Positions 9,165-18,657 of a stretch of 64,000 bases of DNA are shown piece by piece (within the stretch, counting starts at the first letter, position 1; each line of letters opens with the position of its first letter). The translations under genes and the position numbers were made by a program. This DNA comes from Pachyseris speciosa (Eukaryota > Cnidaria > Anthozoa > Scleractinia > Pachyseridae). Under the pieces are notes generated by a model that worked only from the letters and a program-made list of their open reading frames with translations, ran no database searches and was not told the origin of the DNA. The DNA lies in the NCBI GenBank assembly GCA_016490735.1, contig JAEMWC010000992.1:210001-274000 (forward strand), read 5' to 3'.

Positions 9165-9197
9165 AGGTCAATTGTGGGTTCAGATGTTCCCGTGAAT
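8750..9197 (-). repeat. tRNA-derived SINE, tandem dimer
   Basis: Two tandem units (8750-9000 and 9001-9197) differing at few positions. On the minus strand each holds a tRNA-like head (8832-8899 and 9081-9150) with A box TAGCTCAGTTGGT and B box GGTTCGAAC, followed by a tail that forms a CTGAA..TTCAG hairpin. The head most resembles threonine tRNA with anticodon GGT, but position 33 is C rather than T and the anticodon stem mispairs, so it is not a working tRNA. It lies exactly between the 3' ends of the two convergent fiber genes. Confidence 0.75.
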
Positions 9198-9283
9198 CGT
9201 GATCGAACAGTTTTGACACTTTTCTTGTCGAACTGTCAAAAACCGCTTCTGATGATTTTCCACGATCTAATCTGTACATAGCA

Positions 9284-11226
9284 TCAGCATTTTTTTGCAG
9301 ACGTTCCCAAAGCAGTGTTTCTGAAAGTGATTGATAAGCAAAGCTTCTCTAAGAATTCGTAACTCACAGCTGAGCTATTGAATGGAGGAGGATTTTCTAA
9401 ACCGTATAAGTTGTTACCTCCCATATCTAAAAACGATTTCATGGTGATAGGTGAATTAAATATTTTCAGTGGATCAAAAACATCGTTTGGTACAACACTG
9501 ACGGCTTCTTTGACACCATATACAACAGCATTGGCATTCTGAAGAAGATTGGATGATGTTGGAGATCCACTCAAATCGTATTTGAATGTAATGGTCAGTC
9601 TCGGGTTAGCAGCACTGACAGAGACTGATTGAACATCAATGATGGCGTGCTTCTTAACATAATTTGAATATCGTTTCATGTATTGTGATGTGATATTAAC
9701 ACTACTTCCAGAAAAAACAAGGTCAGCAGTGCTTATGTTGTTGCAATAAAACTCTATTACAATAGTACGCGATCCAGCTTGTACTCTGCTTGGTGGGAAT
9801 ACAGTTGAAAATTTAACACTGTAAACCTGATTGCTACCAACAAGTGATTTTTCATCTGGAAGTCCCATACCGATTTGTCATATACATGTGTTCCCAGGTC
9901 TTTCTGTATGATTCGAAAATTGATCCCAGAATAAGTGCTTTCTGTACTTATTTCATTAGCATTCTCCATCAGATATTTGAATATATTAGTTAATCCACTC
10001 GGGGTGATATGAGACTCGCTAACTGTCTTGTCTACATAGGTCTTTGTGCAGACATCTGAATTGCTTCCACAGTTTATGATTTTATGATTTGACATATTTA
10101 AATTTCCAATCATATATTGTGTTCCATCTCGAAGAAGAGTTTGATTGATGTTGCTTTTGGATGCGAGATTTGTGTCGATATAAGATCTATAAACAAGATC
10201 AGCTGGATCGGTTCCAACGCCATGTCCTGTTATAATGAATCCGCCGAAATTCTGATTTCCAGTCATTATCGTTGATCCATCTTTAAGCACTACATCACTG
10301 GTGTTACTTTTAAGGGCTAGTTGTGTGTCTAAATAACCCTTCTGAACAGCATCGGTATTTCTTGTGGATGTTGGAAGACCAAAAATGTTATTTCCATCCA
10401 TGTAAATATCAACCTTCATTTTCATATCGTTGTTCTTTACGTGGACAAACATCTCATTATCGAGACCATCAAAAACACTTGGACTGACAGTATCTGACCA
10501 TTCTTTCAGTCCATAAACAACCAGATGAGCATTCGCTGGTGAAGTTGAAGTTGAGCCTAGAAGATTGAAAATGATGCAGTTTGGTGTAGTAGTAACAGTC
10601 TTGGTGAACTGAACTAGAACCTTTGTGCATGTTGGAAATGTTTTTTCAACCTTTTTATGAAATGCTATATTGGTGCTCGTAAATATGACCTGTATATTGT
10701 CAGCTTCAGGTCTATAAACTTCCAATACAACAGTGTATTTTCCAAGATCTAGTGGACTTGTATCGAATGCTATTTTGCTGTCATAATTATTACTTCCAGC
10801 GTTTTTCTGCAGTGTGACACTGTATGCTCTTTTATTTGTATGTAAGCTTTGACTGTAATTTTTGATGCCATTGACTGTGATATTACTGATTGCCTCGCTT
10901 CTGACTTCCGCATTTTTGACAGAATCAAACAGATATTGGTGTTGCAACATTGCGAATCTTTTGACCACCAGCATCGAATTCACCAGCCATTGTGACAGTT
11001 CCATCTTTCTTAACAAAGGCGGACGTATCAATATTAAGTATTTGAGTATCAACATAAAATTTGTTCGCACTGTCTTTTGCACTTGTGGGTGTTGCAACAT
11101 CTGTCAAACGTTTGTTTTAATATCATAATTCCCATCATCAGTTAATTTAAAACCAACTCCTGGCAAACCTCTCTGTCCTCTCCCTATATTGTGATAATGG
11201 CCCAAAACACCGTTGTAAAAACTCAT
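9284..11226 (-). pseudogene. Fiber protein, right copy
   Basis: Counterpart of the left fiber, read from the ATG at 11226. It begins with a collagen-like GRGQRGLPGVG and the same GFKLTDDGNYDI motif, then shaft repeats, a first head (strands ending HLVVYGLKE), further repeats (DGSTIMTGN, SYIDTNLASK, DGTQYMIGNL, KTYVDKT), and a second head (ending NAVVYGVKE). Breaks near 11110, 10930 and 9870 split it into three frames. Thus both diverged fibers have the two-head layout, which argues that it is ancestral. The C-terminus (FLDMGGNNLYGL) is one more shaft-like repeat. Downstream it runs into the SINE junction. Confidence 0.7.
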
Positions 11227-11231
11227 CTGTT

Positions 11232-11244
11232 ATAGGATTAGATT
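11232..11244 (-). promoter_or_regulatory. Promoter-like motif before right fiber gene
   Basis: Minus strand AATCTAATCCTAT, 5 bases before the ATG at 11226: same core (ATCTAAT) and same spacing as the left fiber, so the motif is at least partly conserved across the two copies. Confidence 0.45.
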
Positions 11245-11882
11245 ATTTCGTTGAAATTTTTAGCTTTGAACTTTCTTATTTTTTCGACATACAGAAAACT
11301 ATAGGGGTCTTTGGTGGCTTTTTGATAATCAGGCTGATCAATGTTCAATTCTCGACAGATCATACTCTGTTCATTTTTACTTGGAAAATCGAAAATGCAA
11401 TAATGTGAGCAGTTCAGTCTGACGGTTTTATCAGTACCATAAAAGGATTGAGACAGATAGATGCAACAGCAATTTTTATTTCGAGAGCCTGTGAAATAGT
11501 TTCGTATCTCTTGATCATCTTTGGTTCCGGTGTTGAGGTAATCGTCAAATATTACCAACTTTTGATTCTCATCCGACATCTCTGACAGAGGAATTATCTC
11601 GCCGGTGGTGGCTTCAATGACATCATAACCAACCTCTCTAGAGATAGGTTCGAATCTTTGTAACAGATGTCGATACTTATTCTGCTGCAGATTTTTGGCA
11701 TACAGATAGATCTTGTCAAAATACAAAAGTCTGTATATCATGTCAAGCAGCAGATTGGTTTTACCACCTCCGCTAGGAGCGCAGATCAACATTCTGAAGC
11801 ATCTGTCAGGCATGAAATCATATCGCTGGATAAAATCATTCTTGTCCTCATCATCAACGTCATAATTTTTTATATTCACCAT
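11238..11882 (-). CDS. Packaging ATPase (A32/FtsK type), right copy
   Basis: Intact ORF of 214 residues from the ATG at 11882; an earlier in-frame ATG at 11963 would add 27 residues made of a 12-bp repeat (CDSQYDSQYDLHYE), an unlikely start because the left copy aligns from 11882. Walker A is APSGGGKT at residues 35-42; Walker B is KLVIFDDY; IYLSQSF follows. It should package the element genome into capsids. The left copy (6024-6664) is clearly homologous along its whole length, including FRMLI/FRMLL before Walker A and FDFPS after the sensor strand. It is the only packaging ATPase in the window without a visible defect. Confidence 0.85.
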   Translation of the reverse strand: MVNIKNYDVDDEDKNDFIQRYDFMPDRCFRMLICAPSGGGKTNLLLDMIYRLLYFDKIYLYAKNLQQNKYRHLLQRFEPISREVGYDVIEATTGEIIPLSEMSDENQKLVIFDDYLNTGTKDDQEIRNYFTGSRNKNCCCIYLSQSFYGTDKTVRLNCSHYCIFDFPSKNEQSMICRELNIDQPDYQKATKDPYSFLYVEKIRKFKAKNFNEII

Positions 11883-11990
11883 GTTTAATATTTGTCTGGA
11901 ATATTTTTTCGTTTCGTAATGCAAGTCGTATTGCGAGTCGTATTGCGAGTCGCATTTATTCAAAAAATTTTATCCAAACATTAATCAGAA

Positions 11991-12924
11991 ATGAGTCTGC
12001 TCAAATGGAAAGAGATGGCTGAAAAACGTTCAAAAGTTGGTCAAGAGGTTAATGATGTAAGAGAAGTATTGAAGCAGAAGAAATTAACTGATACAATGGG
12101 TGACATTAAAGCGGAAAAGCTTTTCAAACCCATCACATCAGAGTTGAAGGAAATCTCTACACAACAGCTCGTAAAAAAACGACTACCGAATAAAAAACGA
12201 CAGGTACCTGATTATACTATTCCTATTGAAGATGAAGTATCTGATTATGGTCTTGAAGATTTATTCAGAGATGAGGTTCAACCGCAAGAAAAAAAAAACA
12301 AATTCCTGAAAAACCACCTTCCTTATGAAGATTTAGAAAATATTATGCTATCTCTACCACCGGAATATGATGAAGATGAAGTACCGGATTATGAAATTCA
12401 TGAAGATGACAAGATTAACCAGATCTTGGATCATCTTGGAATAACCAATTTTGATGAGATCAACGAACAACTGAAACAAGAGATGTCACAAGAGACAAAA
12501 GAATCGCTATTGTCAGAGAATATTGAAGAAGCTCTAAATAAACGACGACAGCTTCCTGGTTATAAAACTCACGTCACAAAACAGTTGAAAAAGGACAAAT
12601 AAGTAATGCTGAGGCGCAGTATCGAAGAAAGATCATTGATAATACGCGAAACGTTCTCAATGATTACAGCAAAAATCAGTTGAAATTATCACAGGCTCCG
12701 GTTTGAAAAGAAAAACGAAAAGAGGAGGTGGTGTAGTGTTTTTCAACGATCCTACAATAGCGATCCGAAAGTTGGAGATAATCATCGGATCGATGGCTGC
12801 TGGTAATAATAGTATGGAACTGAGAAACACCGGTGTTGCCATTCTCGATATCTTATTGAGAAACTCTTTCATAAGCAGAACAGACTACAAGAAGATTTAC
12901 AAAAATTATTTCGATTTGGTATAG
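11991..12924 (+). pseudogene. Lysine-rich virion-type protein of unknown role, right copy
   Basis: Counterpart of 5117-5961. The first ORF (11991-12602, 203 codons, MSLLKWKEMAEKRS) is acidic and lysine-rich with two YEDLEN/DYEIHED-like blocks; the second frame (12703-12924) carries the conserved C-terminal block GGGVVFFNDPTIAIRKLEIIIG, then an AGNNS motif and a helical tail. A frame break lies between about 12600 and 12700. It diverges from the ATPase across 108 bp, like its left counterpart. Family not recognised. The conserved AGNNS block in two otherwise diverged copies suggests a constrained role. Confidence 0.5.
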
Positions 12925-13023
12925 ATTTATAGACATTTCCTTTTTTTTGTTTTTGATGAGTCAGCTATCTTTTTCTGAACGTGATTTCGAAAAAAAAAAT
13001 AATATCGTTGTATGTAATTAAGG

Positions 13024-13783
13024 ATGCAACGGCAGTTAGTCTTATCTTCTCACACAGTTAAAAAACAGAACGGTAATAGACCGAGTGATTTTACGATGAA
13101 ATATTCAAACCCCATCAAACTAGATCCGAACAAGCATTATCAGATCGGTTTAGATCGGATCATCTCTATGGCTTTCACATGGTACAATGTCACACCAAAG
13201 TTGAATAATCAACTAATCAAATACTCTCCTGATGGTGGGAGTAGTTGGAAAGATATAACCTTTCCAAAAGGTGCGTGGATATACAAGGATTTCAACAACT
13301 ATATCAAGAAACAGATCAAAACAGGGACCTCAGACGATCCTTCATATCCAATAACCTTGGAATTTGATGAGTCAACTTTCAGAACAATAATAACACTTGC
13401 AAAAAACTATCAATCTCGATCTCAGATCATCGGATTTTAATGATCTGATCGGTTTCAATAAAGGAATCTTAACTGCTTCTGAGAATATCGGTGATTATAC
13501 CCCAAATCTCAGTCAAGATAGAGAGATTCTCAATATCCATTGCGATCTTATATCTGAAAGTTTGGTTGATGGAGATGAGACCGATATCATCTACAGTTTC
13601 AGCACGGATACATTGAGTCGATCTTACAGTTTTACTCAAGAACCTTTGAGAGTACAGTACAGTCCGGTTAATAGAAACGTAATTAATTCGATAAGGATAT
13701 ATATTACCGATGGTAAACGACGAATAATTGATTTGAATGACGCTGACACCGCATTTTCTCTGATTTTGAAAGAAAGTTTATAA
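13024..13783 (+). pseudogene. Penton-like single jelly-roll candidate, right copy
   Basis: Counterpart of 4276-5058. Opens MQRQLVLSSHTVKKQNG and shares FTWYNV, NNQLIKYSPDGGSSWKDI, YKDFNNYI and LIGF with the left copy. A one-base break near 13395-13410 separates ORF 13024-13440 from the frame ending at 13783. Length of the two parts together matches the left protein. Placement between the lysine-rich protein and the small basic protein is the same in both arms. Confidence 0.55.
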
Positions 13784-13797
13784 TTGACAATTATAAA

Positions 13798-14163
13798 ATG
13801 CCGTCATACAGATTCAAATGTGTTTATCATCCAAAACTTGGTAAATTTGTTTATCAACACAAAGGATCAGGTCTTTTTGTTGATAACATTTTCAAACCGC
13901 TCTCAAAGATGATGGGTAAAGCTTCACAGATGGTGTTAAAACCTCTAGCTAAAAAAGCGCTAAGATCAGGAATTGAGCATGCTTGTGAAAAACTCGGTAA
14001 AAAATCTGTTGAAAAATCAGGTGATTTGATTATGAAAAAATTACAAGGAAAGGTACCAAGGAGAACAGAAACAAAAGAGGAAGATTTTAACACGATCCTT
14101 AACCAACTTATCTCTGGAAGTGGAATAAAAAAAGCAAAAAAAATAATTATAGGTAGATGTAAG
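13798..14163 (+). pseudogene. Small basic protein, right copy, fused in frame to the capsid gene
   Basis: Counterpart of 3999-4262, opening MPSYRFKCVYHPKLG and continuing with a lysine-rich helical body. Unlike the left copy it lacks a stop and reads straight into the capsid protein at 14164. A run of eight A's at about 14134-14141 directly precedes an out-of-frame TAA, so a one-base insertion is the simplest explanation. The segment ISGSG near the end fits the adenovirus-protease consensus (M/I/L)-x-G-x-G, but a single short match is weak evidence of processing. Confidence 0.5.
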
Positions 14164-15452
14164 ATGAGTTTCAGAACAAGTGAAAAATTGCAAAGATATG
14201 AATTTGTAAGATTCACTCTCGACAACGTTATCGAACAACCTGCCAACAATAATTCACAAAAGAAAACAGGCTACAAATTCACAATAAATAATAAATCAAC
14301 TCCTTTTGATTTTTACAACGGTTATTTCGAGGTTACAAAGGAACTGCAAAAGAAAGCTGATGGTACCGGATTTGCAGCTGCTGATCGCATAACAATGATC
14401 AATTGGTCACATTTTCTCATCAAACACATGGTGATCAAATCTTCAGGCAAGATAGTCTATGAAAGCGATGATATTCATCGAATTACAAATGTTAAAAATG
14501 TGCTGGAGTATAGTGATGATTTCAGTAGATCTGTTGCGAAAAACATTTTTTGGTATCTTGACACGAATGCAGGTACAACAAATACTAATACGGGTTTCGA
14601 AGCAAGGCGAACTTTAACACAGGCTGTTAACAACGATGGTACCGGTGGTTCAAAAAGCATAAATGAGATCATTCCATTGAACAGATACAGGTTTTACGAG
14701 GAAATGGAGAATAAGATGCTTCCTCCCATGCAGCTACAGATTGAGCTGACACTGAATGATGATGATGAGTTGATACATAAAGCAGCTGCAGCAGATGATG
14801 GACGTGTAGTCATAACCCGTCTTTATCTTTGGCTCCCAAGAATGACCCAAAAGATAGCTTGTACAGTGAATTTGTGTCAGATTTTATGAAACCGAGCAGA
14901 TGGAAGTATATGAGAGATCTATATAACCAGAGTGCGAACACGAGAGCTGTACAGAACATGTTTCAGATCAGTCCAGCCATCGATTATGTGAAACATGTGT
15001 TCATATATCTGCAAAGAACTGATGGTCCAAATAATGAGGAATCGGAGAGAAGTCCATATGTTTTTGATACTTTCAAGCTGAACGCTGCTAATAACAATAG
15101 CTCTCTCTCTTCTTGCCGTTTAGAGTATGGAAATAATACCTTCTATCCGGAATTGGAGTATGATGCAGATTCCAAAGTAAGGATTTTCAATGATCTGCTG
15201 TCTTATGCATATCGAAAGAATGATTTCAACACGGGGACGCAGTTGAATCTGCCTAATTTCACATCTCTCTACGGCCTCATATATTTCGATTTAACCTATC
15301 AAAAAGAGACTCCTACCCGTGATCCAAAACAACTGATTTTGAACTACAGATTGAACGCAGTTCCAGCAGCTAATGTGAGAGCTCATGCTATCGTTTTCTA
15401 TGAAAACGAGGTTATTGTTGACAAGGTTGGTAATGAGCTCATGGTGGTTTGA
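14164..15452 (+). pseudogene. Major capsid protein candidate (double jelly-roll type), right copy
   Basis: Counterpart of 2685-3975. Starts MSFRTSEKLQRYEF and contains STPFDFYNGYFEV, EIIPLNRYRFYEEM, RVVITRLYLWLPR and LYGLIYFDLTYQK, aligning along the length with the left protein. A one-base loss near 14850 divides it into ORFs 13798-14889 and 14829-15452. Both copies are about 430 codons, shorter than typical Polinton capsid proteins. The conserved PLNRY and YFDLT motifs are the best probes for finding relatives. Confidence 0.65.
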
Positions 15453-15516
15453 ATGTAACACACATTTCTCATTACAGAAACATGTAATGAAAAAAAGCAA
15501 AAAAATATCTTATATA

Positions 15517-16300
15517 ATGTATAAAATGACGCAACTATACGAGATCAAGGTGAAACTTTCTGATTATCAGAAAAAGAATCTGAGCAGTGCTTATCACAAG
15601 AGAGAGACCATTGTTTTGAGACTAACGAAAGACTCTCTGTCTGGAAATGATACTCTGTACGTTCCATCAAATACTGCAAAAAGGTTGGAAAAGAACCGTA
15701 AAATGAACAAAGGGATGGATATCAAACTAGCTAAGACCAATATCAGAAAACAGGTCGGTGGATCACTTTTGACCTCTATCATGTCACTTGCACCGACATT
15801 GGCTAAAACTGTCGGTTTATAAGCTCTTGGAGGACTCGCCTCTGAAGGAGCATCTCAGATAGTCAAAAATATATCCGAAAAAGGAGTACAGACAGGTGGT
15901 TTTCTTGTTCCAAATTCCAGAATAGAACAACTTATTGCATACAAGCAACTATTGAGTGAAAAACAGAAACGGGATATCGTCAACGCTTTGCAAACAGGCT
16001 CTGGTGTCTCAATAAAACCAACAAAAAAACAGACGGGTGGATTTCTTGGCACGCTTTTAGCCTCGATCGGTATTCCACTCGCCATTGAGGCTATTAAAAA
16101 GGTAACTGGCAGAGGAGGACCAAGAATAGGTACACCACAAGATGGTGGTGCAGCACCGCAACTTGGAGTGTATCAACCACCACCCTATTACGGAACATGG
16201 GGGCGAGGTGTTGGGAAAAAAAAAGAAGGAGGGAGAAGGTTTCCTTCTCGGGGAAAACAGTCCTTTCAACGGAATTCCCCTGGTAGGAGCGATCTTATAA
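15517..16300 (+). pseudogene. Capsid-associated (pX/pVI-like) protein, right copy
   Basis: Counterpart of 1805-2633. The ATG at 15517 or 15526 follows TATCTTATATA, a relative of the left-arm promoter motif. Order: N-terminal domain (LSDYQKKNLSSAY, ETIVLRLTKDSLSGNDTL), glycine-rich part, GFLVPNSRIEQLIAYK, TGGFLGTLLASIGIPLAIEA, and the conserved tail ENSPFNGIPLVGAIL. An in-frame TAA interrupts it at 15820-15822, and a run of nine A's at about 16217-16225 holds a frame break. The conserved C-terminal tail in two diverged copies may be a functional peptide. Confidence 0.6.
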
Positions 16301-16326
16301 AACCAAAATTCCACAACAATATTCCC

Positions 16327-16914
16327 ATGAGCAACCACGATCTGTTGAGGTGGTGTGAATACTTGAAGATACCGATAAATAGCGTGCTGTCGAGGGATGA
16401 GACTGTAGCACATAATCACAAACAAGCGCTATTCATCTACAATCTCAAACCATCATATATGAGTGGAAGTCATTGGGTCTCAACTTATGTGAGGGATGTA
16501 GTAATCAATTATTTTGACAGCTTTGGGATGCCTCCATTTCAAGAGATTGTAGATCATGCAATCAAAAATAATCTAACTTTGGGAGGCGCCACGCAGCTCT
16601 CGGAACAGTTCACAGGATTGGCTGAGAAAACAATAAACAAACAACAGAAACAATGGACCCTAGCCCTGAAATAATGGAGCTGCGTGGTAATAAGAACCAA
16701 TGAAATAAGAGGTTACTGAGAGGTGCGTGGCATCTGAACTTTGGTTCATCAAAACAATCAGATACAGGCTCTGAATACAACAACCTGTGGTTACTTTTGT
16801 TTATACTTTCTGAATGAGATGAACAGAGGTAATACATATTTCGATCTATTGCAAGTATTTGACATACACGACCCCATGATAAACGAGAGATTCCTCGAAC
16901 AATATTTTTTATAA
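16327..16914 (+). pseudogene. Adenain-like cysteine protease, interrupted by a MITE
   Basis: Adenovirus-protease-like (C5 family) enzyme that would mature capsid proteins. From the ATG at 16327: NHDLLRWCEYL, then SGSHWVSTY with the catalytic His, YFDSFG with the acidic residue, and, after the insertion, TTTCGYFCLYF with the nucleophilic Cys. The three residues appear in the order expected for the family. A 154-bp insertion (16583-16736) flanked by an 8-bp duplication destroys the gene; removing nothing else would be needed to explain its broken frame. The left arm has no protease in the matching place; a short paralogue of another gene lies there instead. Confidence 0.75.
16583..16736. mobile_element. 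hAT-like MITE inside the protease gene
   Basis: A 154-bp insertion flanked by the 8-bp direct repeat AACTTTGG (16575-16582 and 16737-16744). Ends are inverted: left GAGGCGCCACGCAGCTCTC, right end read inward CAGATGCCACGCACCTCTC. An 8-bp target duplication and CAG-type ends suggest hAT. No coding capacity. Confidence 0.75.
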
Positions 16915-16938
16915 AAAAAATATATAATCTCATAATAA

Positions 16939-17094
16939 ATGAAATCTTATTGTGTGAAACAGAGAAAGCAGACTGATTGTGTTGAGCCTTCAGGTTATAA
17001 AGAGGCTAAAAACGGCCGACTAATGTTTTTCTGCAAATGTGCTGAATGTGGGATTACCAAGACCAGATTCGTGAAAAAGAATCAGGGAAACTAA
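16939..17094 (+). CDS. Small zinc-ribbon protein, right copy
   Basis: A 51-residue ORF, MKSYCVKQRKQTDC and CKCAECGITKTRF, matching the left copy at 1218-1403 closely, including the CVKQ variant. It overlaps the next ORF, which starts at an ATG inside the EC codons. It lies just after the protease, whose stop is 25 bp upstream. Confidence 0.55.
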   Translation: MKSYCVKQRKQTDCVEPSGYKEAKNGRLMFFCKCAECGITKTRFVKKNQGN

Positions 17095-17402
17095 TTAGCC
17101 CGTCTGAAGGGGCGGGCATTTTAAGTTCAATAGCAGATACAGCTCTTGATGGTTTTCTTCATCATGGTGTCCATTTTCTACAAAGAAGGGTCTTGAGGCT
17201 GGTAGATATTATGCATCTGAGGCAATGAGAAACCCAAAGCTACAGCAAAAAGCCATCAATTTCGCTCTAGATCAAGTCAAACCCCTCATAAGTAAAGCAC
17301 GCAAGGAGGATTTGGTACAATTATCAGCAAAAATTAGACCAAAACGGTAAAGATGGAAAACAATTGCATAAGACCGATATCAAGGGATAGGATTATGGTG
17401 GT
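17046..17402 (+). pseudogene. Helical protein of unknown function, right copy
   Basis: Counterpart of 931-1290, sharing SPSEGAGILSSIADTALDGF. It starts at an ATG inside the zinc-ribbon ORF in the same relative frame as in the left arm. A one-base loss near 17180 ends the first ORF at 17228; the remainder (EAGRYYASEAMR, then KPLISKARKEDLVQLSAKI) continues in another frame, with a stop near 17349. Near 17390 it runs straight into the DYGGAVEIHK start of the phospholipase region, without the extra 85 residues seen in the left copy. Confidence 0.5.
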
Positions 17403-17790
17403 GCTGTTGAAATTCATAAGATGATCGGTAAACTACCAAAACCAAAAAGTGGATGGACACCTGGACAATATAAATACATGGGTCCTTATAATCCTCTCGA
17501 TAAACAGCTAGAGTATGATAAAAACACAGGTGAGGTCACAAAATGGTATGTCCAACCTTACAACAAGGTAGATGAAATAGCAGCACATCACGATATGTTA
17601 TGATATGGGAAAAATAAAGGTGATTGTGACAAAAAAATGGTTGAGTCACTTCATCAAATACCATATGGTGAGATGCCAAAATGGGGTCAAACAGCTAGAT
17701 TCTTAATTAACACAAAACAGAAACTTGGTCTTGGTGTTCCAAAAAACGGAAAAAGCCGTCGAGTGAAGATAACTGGCAAGAAAAATTAGC
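17403..17790 (+). pseudogene. Phospholipase A2-like protein, right copy
   Basis: Counterpart of 254-922. Contains IGKLPKPKSGW, the calcium-loop match YKYMGPYNP and the catalytic HHDM. A one-base loss near 17598, immediately after the catalytic His-Asp, shifts the frame; the rest (KKMVESLHQIPYG, QKLGLGVPKNG) continues to the stop at 17788-17790. Residues flanking the active site are well conserved between copies, and the conserved SRRVK near the C-terminus is where the high nucleotide identity with the left arm begins. Confidence 0.65.
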
Positions 17791-17797
17791 AGATGAA

Positions 17798-18657
17798 TTG
17801 CATAAAACCATAAAACGCAACTTTACTCGACGGCGTGTGATTGTAAATAAAATCGATGAAATATGGGCTGCTGATTTAGTTGATATGCAAAAATTCAGCA
17901 AATGGAATAAAGGTTACAAATATCTTGTAATGGTTATTGATGTTTTCAGTAAATATGGTTGGATTATACCATTAAAGGATAAGAAAGGTGAATCCGTCAT
18001 GAATGCCTTTAAAACCATCTTCAGAGATAGAAAACCACAATTTCTATGGGTTGACAAAGGCAAAGAGTTCTATAACAAACACTTGAAGGACTTGCTAGAG
18101 AAAAATAGGATACATATGTATTCAACCGAGAATGAAGAGAAGTCCTCAGTGATTGAAAGGTGGAATCGAACAATGAAGTCTAAAATGTGGAAGCAGTTTA
18201 CTGTTCAAGGTAATACAAATTATTTAGACATGTTACCAAAATTGTTGACCGAATACAAAAATACAAAGCACAGGTCCATTTCAATGACACCAACAGAAGC
18301 GTCTGAGAAAAAAAATAAGGAACTGTTTATTTCAATCTATATGGTGATATGAGACGATCGTTAACCAAACCAAAATTTACAGTTGGTGATAAGGTTGGAA
18401 TATCAAAGTACAAACGAAAAGTGTTTGACAAAGGATACACACCGAATTGGACAGAAGAGGTGTTTGTTGTCGACAAGATCCAACATACTAATCCGATCAC
18501 TTACAAACTGAAGGATCTCAACAATGAAAAGATACAAGGAAGTTTCTATGAACAGGAGCTGCTGAGGGCTAAACAGGAGATCTTTCGTATTGAAAAAGTG
18601 ATTCGGAGAGATAACAAGAAGAAACAAGCTAGCTTTGGTAAAGTGGAAAGGATATAG
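17798..18657 (+). pseudogene. Integrase (rve type), right copy, frameshifted
   Basis: Retroviral/Polinton-type integrase. The open frame begins earlier than the TTG at 17798 and overlaps the phospholipase 3' end; no ATG marks the start. Catalytic residues are all visible: D in WAADLVD, D in WVDKGKEF, and E in SVIERWNRT, with 33 residues between the last two. After a one-base shift near 18320 the C-terminal part (18349-18657) has FTVGDKVGISKYKR and a basic tail, resembling the SH3/chromo-like end of Polinton and Ty3-type integrases. No N-terminal zinc finger was found. Ends the right-hand copy. Confidence 0.8.
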
